From CAXSBR01 sp964236495 (GTDB lineage: Bacteria; Actinomycetota; Actinomycetes; Mycobacteriales; Jatrophihabitantaceae), in the NCBI GenBank assembly GCA_964236495.1, contig CAXSBR010000007.1:93123-157122 (forward strand): a stretch of DNA of 64,000 nucleotides. Direction: 5' to 3'. The position numbers were made by a program, and so were the translations under genes. The notes under the pieces were generated by a model that made no database searches, was not told the origin of the DNA, and saw nothing but the letters and a program-made list of their open reading frames with translations. How positions within the stretch are numbered: the first letter of the stretch is position 1; each line of letters opens with the position of its first letter. Below are positions 23,522 to 31,599 of this stretch, one piece after another.

Positions 23522-24397
23522 TCAGTCGGGAAAGCGGCCGTCGATCAGCGCCTCGAGCAAGATGGCCACGGCGTCCTCGTCGTTGCTGACCAGCACCGAA
23601 TCGGCTGCCTCGCGCACGGACGGGTGGGCGTTGGCCACCGCGAACGAGTGCCCGGCCCACTCCAGCATCGGCAGGTCGTTGAGCATGTCGCCCACTGCCG
23701 CGACGGCGTTGCGTTCGATGCCGTGCTGCTCGGCCAGGCGCGCCAGTCCGCTGGCCTTGGTGATACCGATTGCCGAGATCTCCACCAGCGGCACCGCGCT
23801 GGAGCGGGTGATCGTCACCAGCTCCCCGGCTACTTCGGCGACGGCGTCCATGAACTCGTGCGCGGCGTGGTTGTCGGCCTTGGCCAACACCTTGAATGCC
23901 GGCTGGTCCAGCAGCTGCTCGAGTCGCCGCTCGACGGCCGCGGGCACCGGACGCCCCCGAGAATCGACCTTGGCCAGTGAGTCCCAGTGGTCGCTGTACT
24001 CGGGTTCGTAGCCGAAGTTTGCGCCGTACTCCACGCCGAACCGTACGTCGGGTATGCGCTCGCGCAGCGCCGTGATCACTTGCCGCAGCACCGCGTCGTC
24101 GATCGGGTAGCGCTCCACGATCTGCTCGGTGTGCAGGTCGTAGAGCAGCGCGCCGTTGGCAGCGACTGCCACACCGCGGTGCCCGGTGGCGTCGGCGACC
24201 TCGTGCAGCCAGCGCGGCGGCCGGCCGGTGACGAAGGCGACCACGAAGCCGGCGTCCTCGGCCGCCGCCATCGCCTCGCGGGTGCGCTGGGACACCGTGT
24301 TGTCGCTGTGCAGCAGGGTGCCGTCGAGGTCGCTGGCCAGCATCAACACGCCGGTCTGGTGCCCGGTCTGGCTATCAGTCTGGCGCTGGTCAGCCAC
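23522..24397 (-). CDS. HAD-superfamily hydrolase, Cof subfamily IIB
   Basis: A phosphatase-like protein of 291 residues. Motif I LASDLDGTLLHSDNTVS holds the nucleophile Asp, motif II is VVAFVTGRPPRWL, motif III the Lys in ISAIGITKASGLARLAE, and motif IV GDMLNDLPMLEWAG binds Mg. The large C2B cap lies between II and III. Cof-type enzymes remove phosphate from sugar phosphates, nucleotides or cofactors; substrate unknown. GTG 24397 overlaps the serS 3' end by eight bases and has GGAGG nine bases upstream, so it forms an operon with serS. The same serS-HAD neighbourhood occurs in mycobacteria. Confidence 0.9.
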   Translation of the reverse strand: MADQRQTDSQTGHQTGVLMLASDLDGTLLHSDNTVSQRTREAMAAAEDAGFVVAFVTGRPPRWLHEVADATGHRGVAVAANGALLYDLHTEQIVERYPIDDAVLRQVITALRERIPDVRFGVEYGANFGYEPEYSDHWDSLAKVDSRGRPVPAAVERRLEQLLDQPAFKVLAKADNHAAHEFMDAVAEVAGELVTITRSSAVPLVEISAIGITKASGLARLAEQHGIERNAVAAVGDMLNDLPMLEWAGHSFAVANAHPSVREAADSVLVSNDEDAVAILLEALIDGRFPD

Positions 24398-25694
24398 CGG
24401 ACGGTGCCTCCAGCAGCTCGCGGCCACCCAGCCACGGCCGCAGCGCCTCAGGCACGTAGACGGTGCCGTCGGGCTGCTGGTGGTAGTCCAGCAGGCACGC
24501 GATCGTGCGAGCTACCGCGCAGAGCGTGCCGTTCAACGTCGCAACCGGCGACGTTGCGCCCGCACCGCCGCCAGACCCGCCACCCGGCCCGCCGGTGGCA
24601 GACCCGCGCAGCCGGGTGTTGAGGCGGCGGGACTGGAACGTCGTGCAGTTCGACGTCGACGTCAACTCGCGGTAGGCGCCCTGAGACGGAAACCACGCCT
24701 CTATGTCGAATTTGCGCGCTGCGCTGGAGCCCAGATCGCCCGCGGCCACGTCGATCACCCGGTAGGTCAGCTCCAGGGCGTCCATGAACTCGCGCTCCCA
24801 GGCCAGCAGGCGCTGGTGCTCGTCGGCGGCCTCCCCGGGCGCGGTGTAGACGAACATCTCCACCTTGTCGAACCAGTGCACGCGGATGATGCCCTTGGTG
24901 TCCTTGCCGTAGGAGCCGGCCTCGCGACGGAAGCAGGAGGAGAACCCGGCGTAGCGCAGCGGCAGCGTGTCGGCGTCGAGGATTTCCCCGGCGTGGAAGC
25001 CCGCCAGGGCCACCTCCGAGGTGCCCACCAGGTACAGGTCGTCGTCGGCCAGCTTGTAGACCTCGGCCGCATGCGCACCCAGGAAGCCGGTGCCCTCCAT
25101 GATCTCGGGCTTCACCAGCGCCGGCGCGATGACGGGCGTAAAGCCCCAGCGATCGGCATGCGCCATGGCCAGGTTGACCAGTGCCAGCTCCAGCTGCGCG
25201 CCGATGCCGGTGAGGAAGTAGAAGCGGGCACCGGCGACCTTGGCCCCGCGCTGGGTGTCGATCGCTTTGAGCCGCTCGCCGATCTCGGTGTGGTCTTCGG
25301 GCTTGTCGATGGTCGGCGGCGTGCCGACCTCCTCCAGCAACAGGAAGTCCTTCTCGCCGCCCGGCGGAGCGCCCAAGGCCAGGTTGGGTACTGCCAGGTG
25401 GGCGATGCGCAGGGCGGCGTCGGTGTCGGCGAGGTAGGCCTCTGCCTCGGCGACGCGGTCGGCCATCTGCTTGGCCTGGGTAAGCAGTGCGGGGCGGCGG
25501 TCGGCGTCAGCGGAACGGATGGACCTGCCGATGTCCTTCTGCTCGCCGCGCAGAGCGTCTGCCGCGGCCACCGCCGCGCGGCGCCGGTCGTCGGCAGCCA
25601 GCAGGTGGTCGACGACGTCGGGGTCCTCGCCGCGCAACTGCTGCGAGGTCCGGAATTGATCTGGTTCGGCTCGAACTGCACGGAGGTCGATCAC
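24390..25694 (-). CDS. serS: Seryl-tRNA synthetase
   Basis: A class II aminoacyl-tRNA synthetase of 434 residues that charges tRNA-Ser (and tRNA-Sec where present). The N-terminal coiled-coil arm (residues of about 25-100) follows MIDLRAVRAEPDQFR. Motif 2 is FSSCFRREAGSYGKDTKG and motif 3 is TLNGTLCAVARTIACLLDYH; the serine pocket includes VGTSEVALAGFH and ELTSTSNCTTFQSRRL. Unusual: between TRLRGS and ATLNGT there is a Gly-rich insertion of about 20 residues (TGGPGGGSGGGAG) where the family normally has a short polar loop. Start ATG 25694 matches the family. Confidence 0.97.
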   Translation of the reverse strand: MIDLRAVRAEPDQFRTSQQLRGEDPDVVDHLLAADDRRRAAVAAADALRGEQKDIGRSIRSADADRRPALLTQAKQMADRVAEAEAYLADTDAALRIAHLAVPNLALGAPPGGEKDFLLLEEVGTPPTIDKPEDHTEIGERLKAIDTQRGAKVAGARFYFLTGIGAQLELALVNLAMAHADRWGFTPVIAPALVKPEIMEGTGFLGAHAAEVYKLADDDLYLVGTSEVALAGFHAGEILDADTLPLRYAGFSSCFRREAGSYGKDTKGIIRVHWFDKVEMFVYTAPGEAADEHQRLLAWEREFMDALELTYRVIDVAAGDLGSSAARKFDIEAWFPSQGAYRELTSTSNCTTFQSRRLNTRLRGSATGGPGGGSGGGAGATSPVATLNGTLCAVARTIACLLDYHQQPDGTVYVPEALRPWLGGRELLEAPSGG

Positions 25695-25788
25695 GCAATG
25701 CAGGCTATCGCGGCGACTGGCGGAGCGTTCGGCACTGCTCAGGTGTCAAATGCTCCGGCAGCGCGGTCGGGCCATGACGAGCCGCGGG

Positions 25789-26718
25789 TCAGGCCTGGCC
25801 CTGCATTCGGATTGCGTCGATCCAGGTGCTTGCGTCGGCGAAGTCGGCGTCCGCACGGCCCACCGGGACGGCGTCCTGACGTCCCTCGCCGCGCGCATAG
25901 CTGCCCAGGAATCGCACGTCGGAGCAGACGCGCCGCACCGCTGCCAGCGCGTCGCTCACCCGCGCGTCGGCTACATGTCCCTCGCAGTCGATGGTGAAGA
26001 AATACTGCCCGAGCCTCGTCTTCGTGGGCCGAGATTCGATGCGGGTCAGGTTCACCCCCCGCACGGCGAACTCGGTGAGTATCTCCAGTAGGGCGCCGGA
26101 GTGGTCGTCGCGGAGGTAGGCGACCAGGCTGGTGCGGTCGTTGCCGGTGGGCTGTCCCGGCGGGCGGGGCTGCCCCAGCAGCACGAAGCGGGTGACAGCC
26201 CCGGTGTGGTCGGCGATGTCGGATGCGAGCGACTCCAGCCCGTACAGCTCACCGGCCACCGGCGGTGCGACCGCTGCGTCTACGTCGCCGGCCCGGGCGG
26301 CAGCGGCGCCCGCCGCCGTCGACCCCACCAGCGTGACGGTGGCGTGCGGCAGCGTGTCGAGCAAGTAGCGCCGCACCTGGGCCTCGGCGTGCGGATGCGT
26401 AGCGACCGTGATGATGTCGGCCAACGCGGTGCCCGGACGCACCAGCAGATCGAACACGACCGGCAGGTAGGTCTCACTGAGGATGATCAGCGGCTGGGCC
26501 CCAACGGCCAGCTCGTCCAGGGTGGCCGGTACCGCGCCCTCGACCGAATTCTCCATCGGCACCAGCGCGCCGTCGACCGCGCCAGCGCGCAGTGCGTCGA
26601 TGGCCATCGTCACCGTCGCGAACGGCACGCATTCCGCCTCGGCGGATTCGGGCAGGCTGCGCAGCGCGGCATGGGTGAAGGTGCCTTCGGGGCCGAGGAA
26701 GGCGTAGCGCAGGGGCAC
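25789..26718 (-). CDS. pheA: Prephenate dehydratase
   Basis: PheA converts prephenate to phenylpyruvate in phenylalanine synthesis. The 309-residue monofunctional enzyme begins MPLRYAFLGPEGTFTHAALR. The catalytic domain includes VPMENSVEGAVPATLDEL, the ATHPHAEAQVRRYL block, and the TRF motif HTGAVTRFVLLG whose Thr is catalytic. The C-terminal ACT domain (TSLVAYLRDDHSGALLEIL, GVNLTRIESRPTK) holds the ESRP phenylalanine-binding motif, so feedback inhibition by Phe is expected. The last 30 residues are an unconserved tail. It lies upstream of serS on the same strand, as in mycobacteria. Confidence 0.96.
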   Translation of the reverse strand: MPLRYAFLGPEGTFTHAALRSLPESAEAECVPFATVTMAIDALRAGAVDGALVPMENSVEGAVPATLDELAVGAQPLIILSETYLPVVFDLLVRPGTALADIITVATHPHAEAQVRRYLLDTLPHATVTLVGSTAAGAAAARAGDVDAAVAPPVAGELYGLESLASDIADHTGAVTRFVLLGQPRPPGQPTGNDRTSLVAYLRDDHSGALLEILTEFAVRGVNLTRIESRPTKTRLGQYFFTIDCEGHVADARVSDALAAVRRVCSDVRFLGSYARGEGRQDAVPVGRADADFADASTWIDAIRMQGQA

Positions 26719-26815
26719 CGCGCGAGGGTATCCGGTCGGTTTCGAGGCGGGCCGCGGTGCAACGTCGGCAGAGGCTCGGTTCTACCCACGGTGTCCACGA
26801 CGGTCGTACGTCCGG

Positions 26816-27598
26816 TCAGATTTTGAGCGCGGCCCGCACGGCCTGCTTTTCCTCCGGCATCAGCTCGATCTCCGACGAACCCGCTGTGATGGGCCGGGCG
26901 TAGAGGCGGGTGTCGCCCGAGCTTGCCAACGACGTCAGCGCGATGCCGTCGCCGTGCCCGTCGAGCAACGCCAGGCAGAACGACAGCCGCCCGCTGAGGC
27001 CGTCGAACGCGTCGAAGCGGATCAAGGCCACCCGGCGTAGAGAGGAGTTGACGACGCCGGTGAACTCGGCGACAGCGGCGCGCATCAGCTCCTGGGCGGC
27101 GTTCTGGTCGGTGTGCAGCAGCTCGCGTTGCGCGGCTACCTCGCCGAGCAGGGTGGTTCGCGAGTGCGTGAGCTGCTCGAATGCCGAGCCGATGTCGGTC
27201 GCGAGTTCCGCGCGGGCAGCCTGCAGCGCCTCCTGCTCGGCGGCGTGCGCACTGCCGAGGTCTGCGGCAGAACCGGCCCGATGTTGGTCGGCGCGCAGGT
27301 CGTCGAGCCCGGTGCGGTGTTCGGCCCGCAGCGCGTCTACCGCAGCACCCAGACGGGTCTGCGCCGAGGCCAGCTCGGTGTTCAGCTGCGCTCGTAGCTC
27401 GCTCACACCGGCTGCGGCATCGGAGGCCAGCTGCAGATGGCGGGCCTGCACCTCGACGAGGGAGTCGCGGCCCAGGGCCCGGTTGAGCACGCGGACCGAG
27501 GACCGCAGCTTGGCCAGCGTGCGCAGCGCCAGCACGCCCGTTGCGAACCCGAGCAGTCCCAGCACGCAGGCGGCCGTGGCCAGCAGAGTCGTCGACAT
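26816..27598 (-). CDS. DUF4446 family protein with long coiled coil
   Basis: A product of 260 residues from ATG 27598 (MSTTLLATAACVLGLLGFAT). An N-terminal membrane helix is followed by about 140 residues of Ala/Glu/Leu/Arg-rich sequence with heptad character (GVSELRAQLNTELASAQTRL, ALQAARAELATDIGSAFEQL), then the conserved DUF4446 domain: SLRRVALIRFDAFDGLSGRL, SFCLALLDGHGDGIALTSLA, GDTRLYARPITAGSSEIELM, PEEKQAVRAAL. Usual members are about 150-170 residues, so the coiled coil is extended here. Function unknown; position beside pheA is common in actinobacteria. The in-frame extension to 27718 looks non-coding. Confidence 0.85.
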   Translation of the reverse strand: MSTTLLATAACVLGLLGFATGVLALRTLAKLRSSVRVLNRALGRDSLVEVQARHLQLASDAAAGVSELRAQLNTELASAQTRLGAAVDALRAEHRTGLDDLRADQHRAGSAADLGSAHAAEQEALQAARAELATDIGSAFEQLTHSRTTLLGEVAAQRELLHTDQNAAQELMRAAVAEFTGVVNSSLRRVALIRFDAFDGLSGRLSFCLALLDGHGDGIALTSLASSGDTRLYARPITAGSSEIELMPEEKQAVRAALKI

Positions 27599-27883
27599 CA
27601 CCGCTGAGCCTAGGTGGCGCCACGAAGCGAACAGCCCGGCGACCGGCACCTGGTGGCTGGCCTCGATGATGACGCGGCCTTGCTGACGGCTTCGCACGCG
27701 GCGGCGACCGCTGCCCAAGACATGGCGGGCACAGATCAGGCCGCGTCAGCCATGGTTCGAAGCATGACCCGCAGATGGCTGGGGATCGACCACCGTTGCG
27801 CAGTGGGCGGTCCTTTGCAGCGGCAACGTGGCCTTCCCAGCCGGGCCGTGGTGTCCGGGCCGGGGGCTTCCGGGCGCCGTTTG

Positions 27884-28247
27884 CTACAGAGGCTTGGTGT
27901 ACGGCGCGTGCCACTCCGGCGCAGGGTCGGCGCCGACGTCGGACCAATATTCGACGCCAGAATTGATTCGGCCGTCGACGACGGTCCAGAAGGCGGCCGA
28001 GCGCGAAACTGGGCCATTCAGCATCGTGACCCTCAACCTCGGATGCAACGCTGGCGCCGTCGCCGAAGATACGCATTACCCGGATCGTCCAACCTTCCGG
28101 ATATTCAGCATTCACCGCGACCACATTCTGTGCACCGACGAGCCGCTCCCCGCTTACGGGCCAGTCGATAACGACGTCAGGGGCCAGCCAACTGGCGAGC
28201 CCCACCCAGTCCCGCGCCTGGATCCGCTCCCAGAACGTGCGCATCAC
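27884..28247 (-). pseudogene. SnoaL-like (NTF2 fold) protein gene with an internal frameshift
   Basis: The frame from GTG 28247 (next codon ATG 28244) encodes MRTFWERIQARDWVGLASWL, APDVVIDWPVSGERLVGAQN, VVAVNAEYPEGWTIRVMRIF, the N-terminal two thirds of an NTF2/SnoaL-like protein. Near 28030 the family sequence moves to another frame, which gives RSAAFWTVVDGRINSGVEYW and SDVGADPAPEWHAPYTKPL before TAG 27884-27886. The whole is 364 bases, one more than a multiple of three. Either the gene is a young pseudogene or the assembly has a one-base error in the GAGGTTGAGGGTC stretch. Such proteins often act as small-molecule isomerases or have unknown roles. Confidence 0.7.
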
Positions 28248-28359
28248 TCGTGAACCTGAATCGACCGACTCGCTCGTGTGGGCAATTTAGCCCGCTGGCG
28301 TCGAGGCGGCTAACTGACGGGCGACGATGCCGGAGCGCAGCGATGGCAGGATCTTTCGA

Positions 28360-28953
28360 GTGCACCAGTTGTTCGTGTTCACGGTGTCCTTCGTCTCGGT
28401 GCTGCTCGTCGAGCTGCCGGACAAGACGTTGGTGGCCACGCTGGTCCTCACGTCGCGGTACCGCCGGGCGCCGGTGCTGGTCGGCGTCGCTGCCGCGTTC
28501 GCCGTCCAGTGCGTCATCGCCGTTGTCGCCGGCGGTCTGCTCGCCCTTCTAGCTCCCCGAGTGGTCGCGCTGGCGGTGGCAGTGCTGTTCGGCATCGGTG
28601 CGGTAGTGCTGCTGCGGCAGGGTTTCGGCGGGGCGGCAGAGGGCGAAGACACCTCGCCCACCGACGCGGCGACGAGTTTCCGGCGCATCGCCGCCATCTC
28701 CTTCGGTGTGCTCTTCGCCGCTGAGTGGGGCGATGCCAGTCAGCTGGCCACCGCGGCGCTCGCCGCCCGCTACGACGCGCCGGTCGCGGTCGGAATTGCG
28801 GCGTTCGCCGCGCTGATGACGGTTGCGGCGTTGGCCAGCGCGCTCAGCGCCGTCCTGCTGCAGCGGATCCACGTTCGGTGGATCCATCGGGTTGCCGGTG
28901 CGTTGTTCGCCGTGCTGTGCCTGGTCGCGATCGTGGACTTTGCTCGCGGGTGA
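28360..28953 (+). CDS. TMEM165/GDT1 (UPF0016) family cation transporter
   Basis: A membrane protein of 197 residues. Two copies of the family motif E-x-G/P-D-(K/A)-(T/S) are visible: VSVLLVELPDKTLVATLVL in the first half and LFAAEWGDASQLATAALAA in the second, with three helices per half in inverted topology. Family members carry Mn2+ or Ca2+ in exchange for protons. The first motif has Pro in place of Gly, a common variant. GTG 28360 is chosen; GCAGGA lies a few bases upstream, and the upstream ATG 28327 adds a non-hydrophobic start. It converges with the Ca2+/H+ antiporter gene, so two cation exporters of similar role are side by side. Confidence 0.9.
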   Translation: MHQLFVFTVSFVSVLLVELPDKTLVATLVLTSRYRRAPVLVGVAAAFAVQCVIAVVAGGLLALLAPRVVALAVAVLFGIGAVVLLRQGFGGAAEGEDTSPTDAATSFRRIAAISFGVLFAAEWGDASQLATAALAARYDAPVAVGIAAFAALMTVAALASALSAVLLQRIHVRWIHRVAGALFAVLCLVAIVDFARG

Positions 28954-29034
28954 CGGGCGCCGCAGTGCGTCTCGGCGGCTTTCTTGGCGGCAGCGCCTGC
29001 TTCCTCGAGATTGCCGGGGCGCTGAGCTCTACTG

Positions 29035-30141
29035 TCAGCCCCACCAGAACGACGCCGCGATGATGACGTAGAGGGCAATCAACGCCGCGCCTTCGAGCCA
29101 CGTCGACTCGCCATCGATGGTGATCAGCACCGCGACGAAGACCGCCAGCACCACCGCGATGAGCAGCAGCGGCGAGAACACCAGCGTCAGCGTCGCGCCG
29201 CCCACCAGCGGGCTGAGCAGCACCAGGGCCGGCGCCAGCACCAGCGAGATCTGCACCGGGGAGTTGATGACGACCGACATCGCTGCCTCGGCCTTGTTCT
29301 TGTAGGCCAGTTGGATGCCCACGACGTTCTCGATCGCGTTGCCGGCCAGCGCGACGATCACCAGACCGGCGAACAGCGAGGAGATGTGCAGCGCCTTGAT
29401 GGCCGGTTCCAGTGCGCTGACGAACCAGTCCGACACCACGGCCGCGGCAACGCTGGCGGCGGTGAGCAGCCCGATCGCCAGCGGCATGGGCCAGCGCGCC
29501 GGTTCGGCTGGAGCGGCGTCGTGCGCTCCCTCGGTGCGGGCCAGTGACGAGGGCACCGACAGTGCGAACACGATCAGCATCACCACCGAGACCACGATCG
29601 ACAGCGCGTGCTCGTGGTGGCCGGCGCCGGTGCGCGCGTAGGACGCCAGGCTCGGCACCACCAGCGCCGCAACAGCGAGCACCATCAGCGCCGCGTTGAG
29701 TTTCGCGCGCCCGGTGTCGAAGCGCTGGGTGCCGTTCTTCAGGCCGCCGACGACGAACGCCAGCCCCAGCACGAACAGCAGGTTGCCCAGGATCGAGCCG
29801 ATCAGGGCCGCTCGCACGACGTCGACCAGGCCCGCGCGCAGCGCGAAAATGGCAATGAACAGCTCAGGCAGGTTGCCCAGCGCGCTTTGCAGGACACCGG
29901 TAGCGCCCGGACCGAGACGTTCGCCGATCTGATCGACGCTGCGCCCGACGAGGGCGGCCAGCGCGGCGACGGCTACGGCGGCGCAGACGAACGCCGTCAC
30001 CGAGCCCAGGCTGGCGAAGTGCGTCACGGCGGCCAGCACGATGCCGACGAGGCAGCCCCCGAGCACGATGAGGTCGGCGCGGTCGAAGAGGGGACCGCGG
30101 GCACCGGGCTTGGCGGTGGTGTTGGCGGCAGCGGTGGTCAT
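29035..30141 (-). CDS. Calcium/proton antiporter, CaCA (CaxA/ChaA) family
   Basis: An integral membrane protein of 368 residues with about 11 helices. The two alpha repeats that form the ion site are clear: LQSALGNLPELFIAIFALRA with GSILGNLLFVLG, and IVALAGNAIENVVGIQLAYK with VINSPVQISL. The acidic residues Glu in NLPELF and NAIENV are those that bind Ca2+ in CAX proteins. The loop between halves is His-rich (AGHHEHALS). Start ATG 30141 gives MTTAAANTTAKPGARGPLF; the GTG-type extension to 30204 looks unlikely. Role: export of Ca2+ (or other divalent ions) against protons. Confidence 0.93.
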   Translation of the reverse strand: MTTAAANTTAKPGARGPLFDRADLIVLGGCLVGIVLAAVTHFASLGSVTAFVCAAVAVAALAALVGRSVDQIGERLGPGATGVLQSALGNLPELFIAIFALRAGLVDVVRAALIGSILGNLLFVLGLAFVVGGLKNGTQRFDTGRAKLNAALMVLAVAALVVPSLASYARTGAGHHEHALSIVVSVVMLIVFALSVPSSLARTEGAHDAAPAEPARWPMPLAIGLLTAASVAAAVVSDWFVSALEPAIKALHISSLFAGLVIVALAGNAIENVVGIQLAYKNKAEAAMSVVINSPVQISLVLAPALVLLSPLVGGATLTLVFSPLLLIAVVLAVFVAVLITIDGESTWLEGAALIALYVIIAASFWWG

Positions 30142-30255
30142 GCGTCGATTCTGCACGGACGCACAGGCTCCGCCGTCGTTATCCGCCCCCGAACCCGCGC
30201 TCAATGCCGGAAGCGATCGATATCAGGCGGTAGCTGGCAGGCGTATACCTGAAGT

Positions 30256-30660
30256 ATGGCCAAGGCGGTGCGCAGCATTGACGCGACGGCCAAGACGCAG
30301 GTGCAGCGGCGGCCGTCACTGCTGCAGTGGCTCTGGTACGCCTTCGGCGGTGGGCTGCCGCCGCAGCTGAGTCGGTGGGTGCTGCGCGACAACACCACGC
30401 CGCTGTGGTGGCTGCGGCACTTCGCCCGCTCGACGGTACAGATGGCGATTCCGGTGCTGCTGATCGCATTTCTGCTGCCCGACGGGTGGGACGTGAAGGG
30501 CTACGTGATCGCGTTCGCGGTGCTGGCCGGATATCTGTGCAGTGGCTTCGTGATGTGGGGGGTGACCGAACACCGGATGGTCAAGGCCGGCTTCGCTCCC
30601 GGCGTGGCGGAGCAGGTTCGCGGCGAGCGGGGCGCCCGTCGTCGCGGCGAGATCGACTGA
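30256..30660 (+). CDS. DUF5313 family membrane protein
   Basis: A product of 134 residues: cytoplasmic start with RRPSLLQWLWYAFGGGLPPQ, then LSRWVLRDNTTPLWWLRHFA, two membrane helices (STVQMAIPVLLIAFLLPDGW and GYVIAFAVLAGYLCSGFVMW) and a charged tail GVTEHRMVKAGFAPGVAEQV. This pattern matches the actinobacterial DUF5313 family, whose function is unknown. It is a single gene, divergent from the antiporter across 114 bases. Confidence 0.75.
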   Translation: MAKAVRSIDATAKTQVQRRPSLLQWLWYAFGGGLPPQLSRWVLRDNTTPLWWLRHFARSTVQMAIPVLLIAFLLPDGWDVKGYVIAFAVLAGYLCSGFVMWGVTEHRMVKAGFAPGVAEQVRGERGARRRGEID

Positions 30661-30695
30661 CGCCCGATCCATCGAGGCCGTCGGGCAGCGAATGC

Positions 30696-31484
30696 CTAGT
30701 AGCCCGGGAACACCCGACGAAGGTCGTCGAGGGTGACGTTGCCGCTGACGGCGACGTCCGTGGGCGTATGGCGTGGCGTCAGGCGCCCGGCCAGCAGTCG
30801 GATGAAGGCTTCCAGCGGTCCGGTGAAGGTCGCGGTCGGTGCGGGTGCCGAGGCGGTGAGGATGAGCCCGTCGGCGATGGTCAGTGTGAAGCCGGATCCC
30901 TCGACGTCGATCAACGCTGCATCGCGGAGAGCGTCGGCCTTGCCGGTGAACCCGAGCAGGAAGCCCAGGTCGCCGGCGAAGTGGTCGGCCAGCACAGTTG
31001 CGGTGTCGGCAGCGATGGCGGCGGACGAATCGACGGCCACACGGACGTCCCAACTGTGCTGCGCCGCCTCGTTCAGACGCATTCCGGCGAGCGTTGCCAG
31101 TGGTACCGGCGCGGGGAGAAAGCCCAGGTCGACGTGCAGCGTCTGGCGTTGGTCGGGGGTCAGCGCCTCCAGGGCGGTGAGCAACTCCTGGTCGGCGGTC
31201 AGAAAGCCCGCGGACTGATCGTCGGGGCTGAGCGCGTTCCATCGATCCCAGACGCTCTGGTTGAAGTCCGGCGCGAGGGCAGGCGCCGTACCCAGCGCCG
31301 CCCGAACCGTCGCTAGGGAGATCTCGGCGCCGCTGCCCAGGTGGGAGAGGACCTGGGCGACGGTCCACTCCGACGCACCGGAGGGGCCGGTCAGTTGCTC
31401 GTCGGACAGGCCGGTCACCACGGCGGCCAGCTCGTCATGGGTGGCGCGCAGGGCGAGGATCGAACGGTCGGCTGTAGACGTCAT
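30696..31484 (-). CDS. Mycothiol-dependent maleylpyruvate isomerase-like (DinB/MDMPI) protein
   Basis: A product of 262 residues from ATG 31484. The N-terminal MDMPI/DinB four-helix domain has ILALRATHDELAAVVTGLSD, ASEWTVAQVLSHLGSGAEI and NEAAQHSWDVRVAVD; the His in LSHLG, the Glu and His in NEAAQHSWD are the metal-binding residues of the family. The C-terminal domain (GLILTASAPAPTATFTGPLE, AFIRLLAGRLTPRHTP) is SCP2-like. Family enzymes use mycothiol as cofactor; most paralogs act on unknown substrates. The mycothiol precursor gene ino1 is in the same window. Confidence 0.87.
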   Translation of the reverse strand: MTSTADRSILALRATHDELAAVVTGLSDEQLTGPSGASEWTVAQVLSHLGSGAEISLATVRAALGTAPALAPDFNQSVWDRWNALSPDDQSAGFLTADQELLTALEALTPDQRQTLHVDLGFLPAPVPLATLAGMRLNEAAQHSWDVRVAVDSSAAIAADTATVLADHFAGDLGFLLGFTGKADALRDAALIDVEGSGFTLTIADGLILTASAPAPTATFTGPLEAFIRLLAGRLTPRHTPTDVAVSGNVTLDDLRRVFPGY

Positions 31485-31599
31485 GAGAAGGCCAACCCTC
31501 GGCCGGCGCCAGTTCTTCCCTCGCACCCCAGCGTTACGAATGCTTGACGCCCCTTCGAACGCCGCAACCGAACGTTGGGCAAACAGGGCCGGGCGGGAA

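Noticed and set aside
24156..25997. 613-codon plus-strand open frame
   Set aside because: It lies antisense to serS and the HAD gene; its composition (Arg, Gly, Val, Gln) is that of a mirror frame and it matches nothing.
26610..27880. Continuation of the SnoaL frame into a 545-codon open frame
   Set aside because: Beyond the frameshift it is Arg/Ala-rich and crosses the DUF4446 and pheA genes out of frame.
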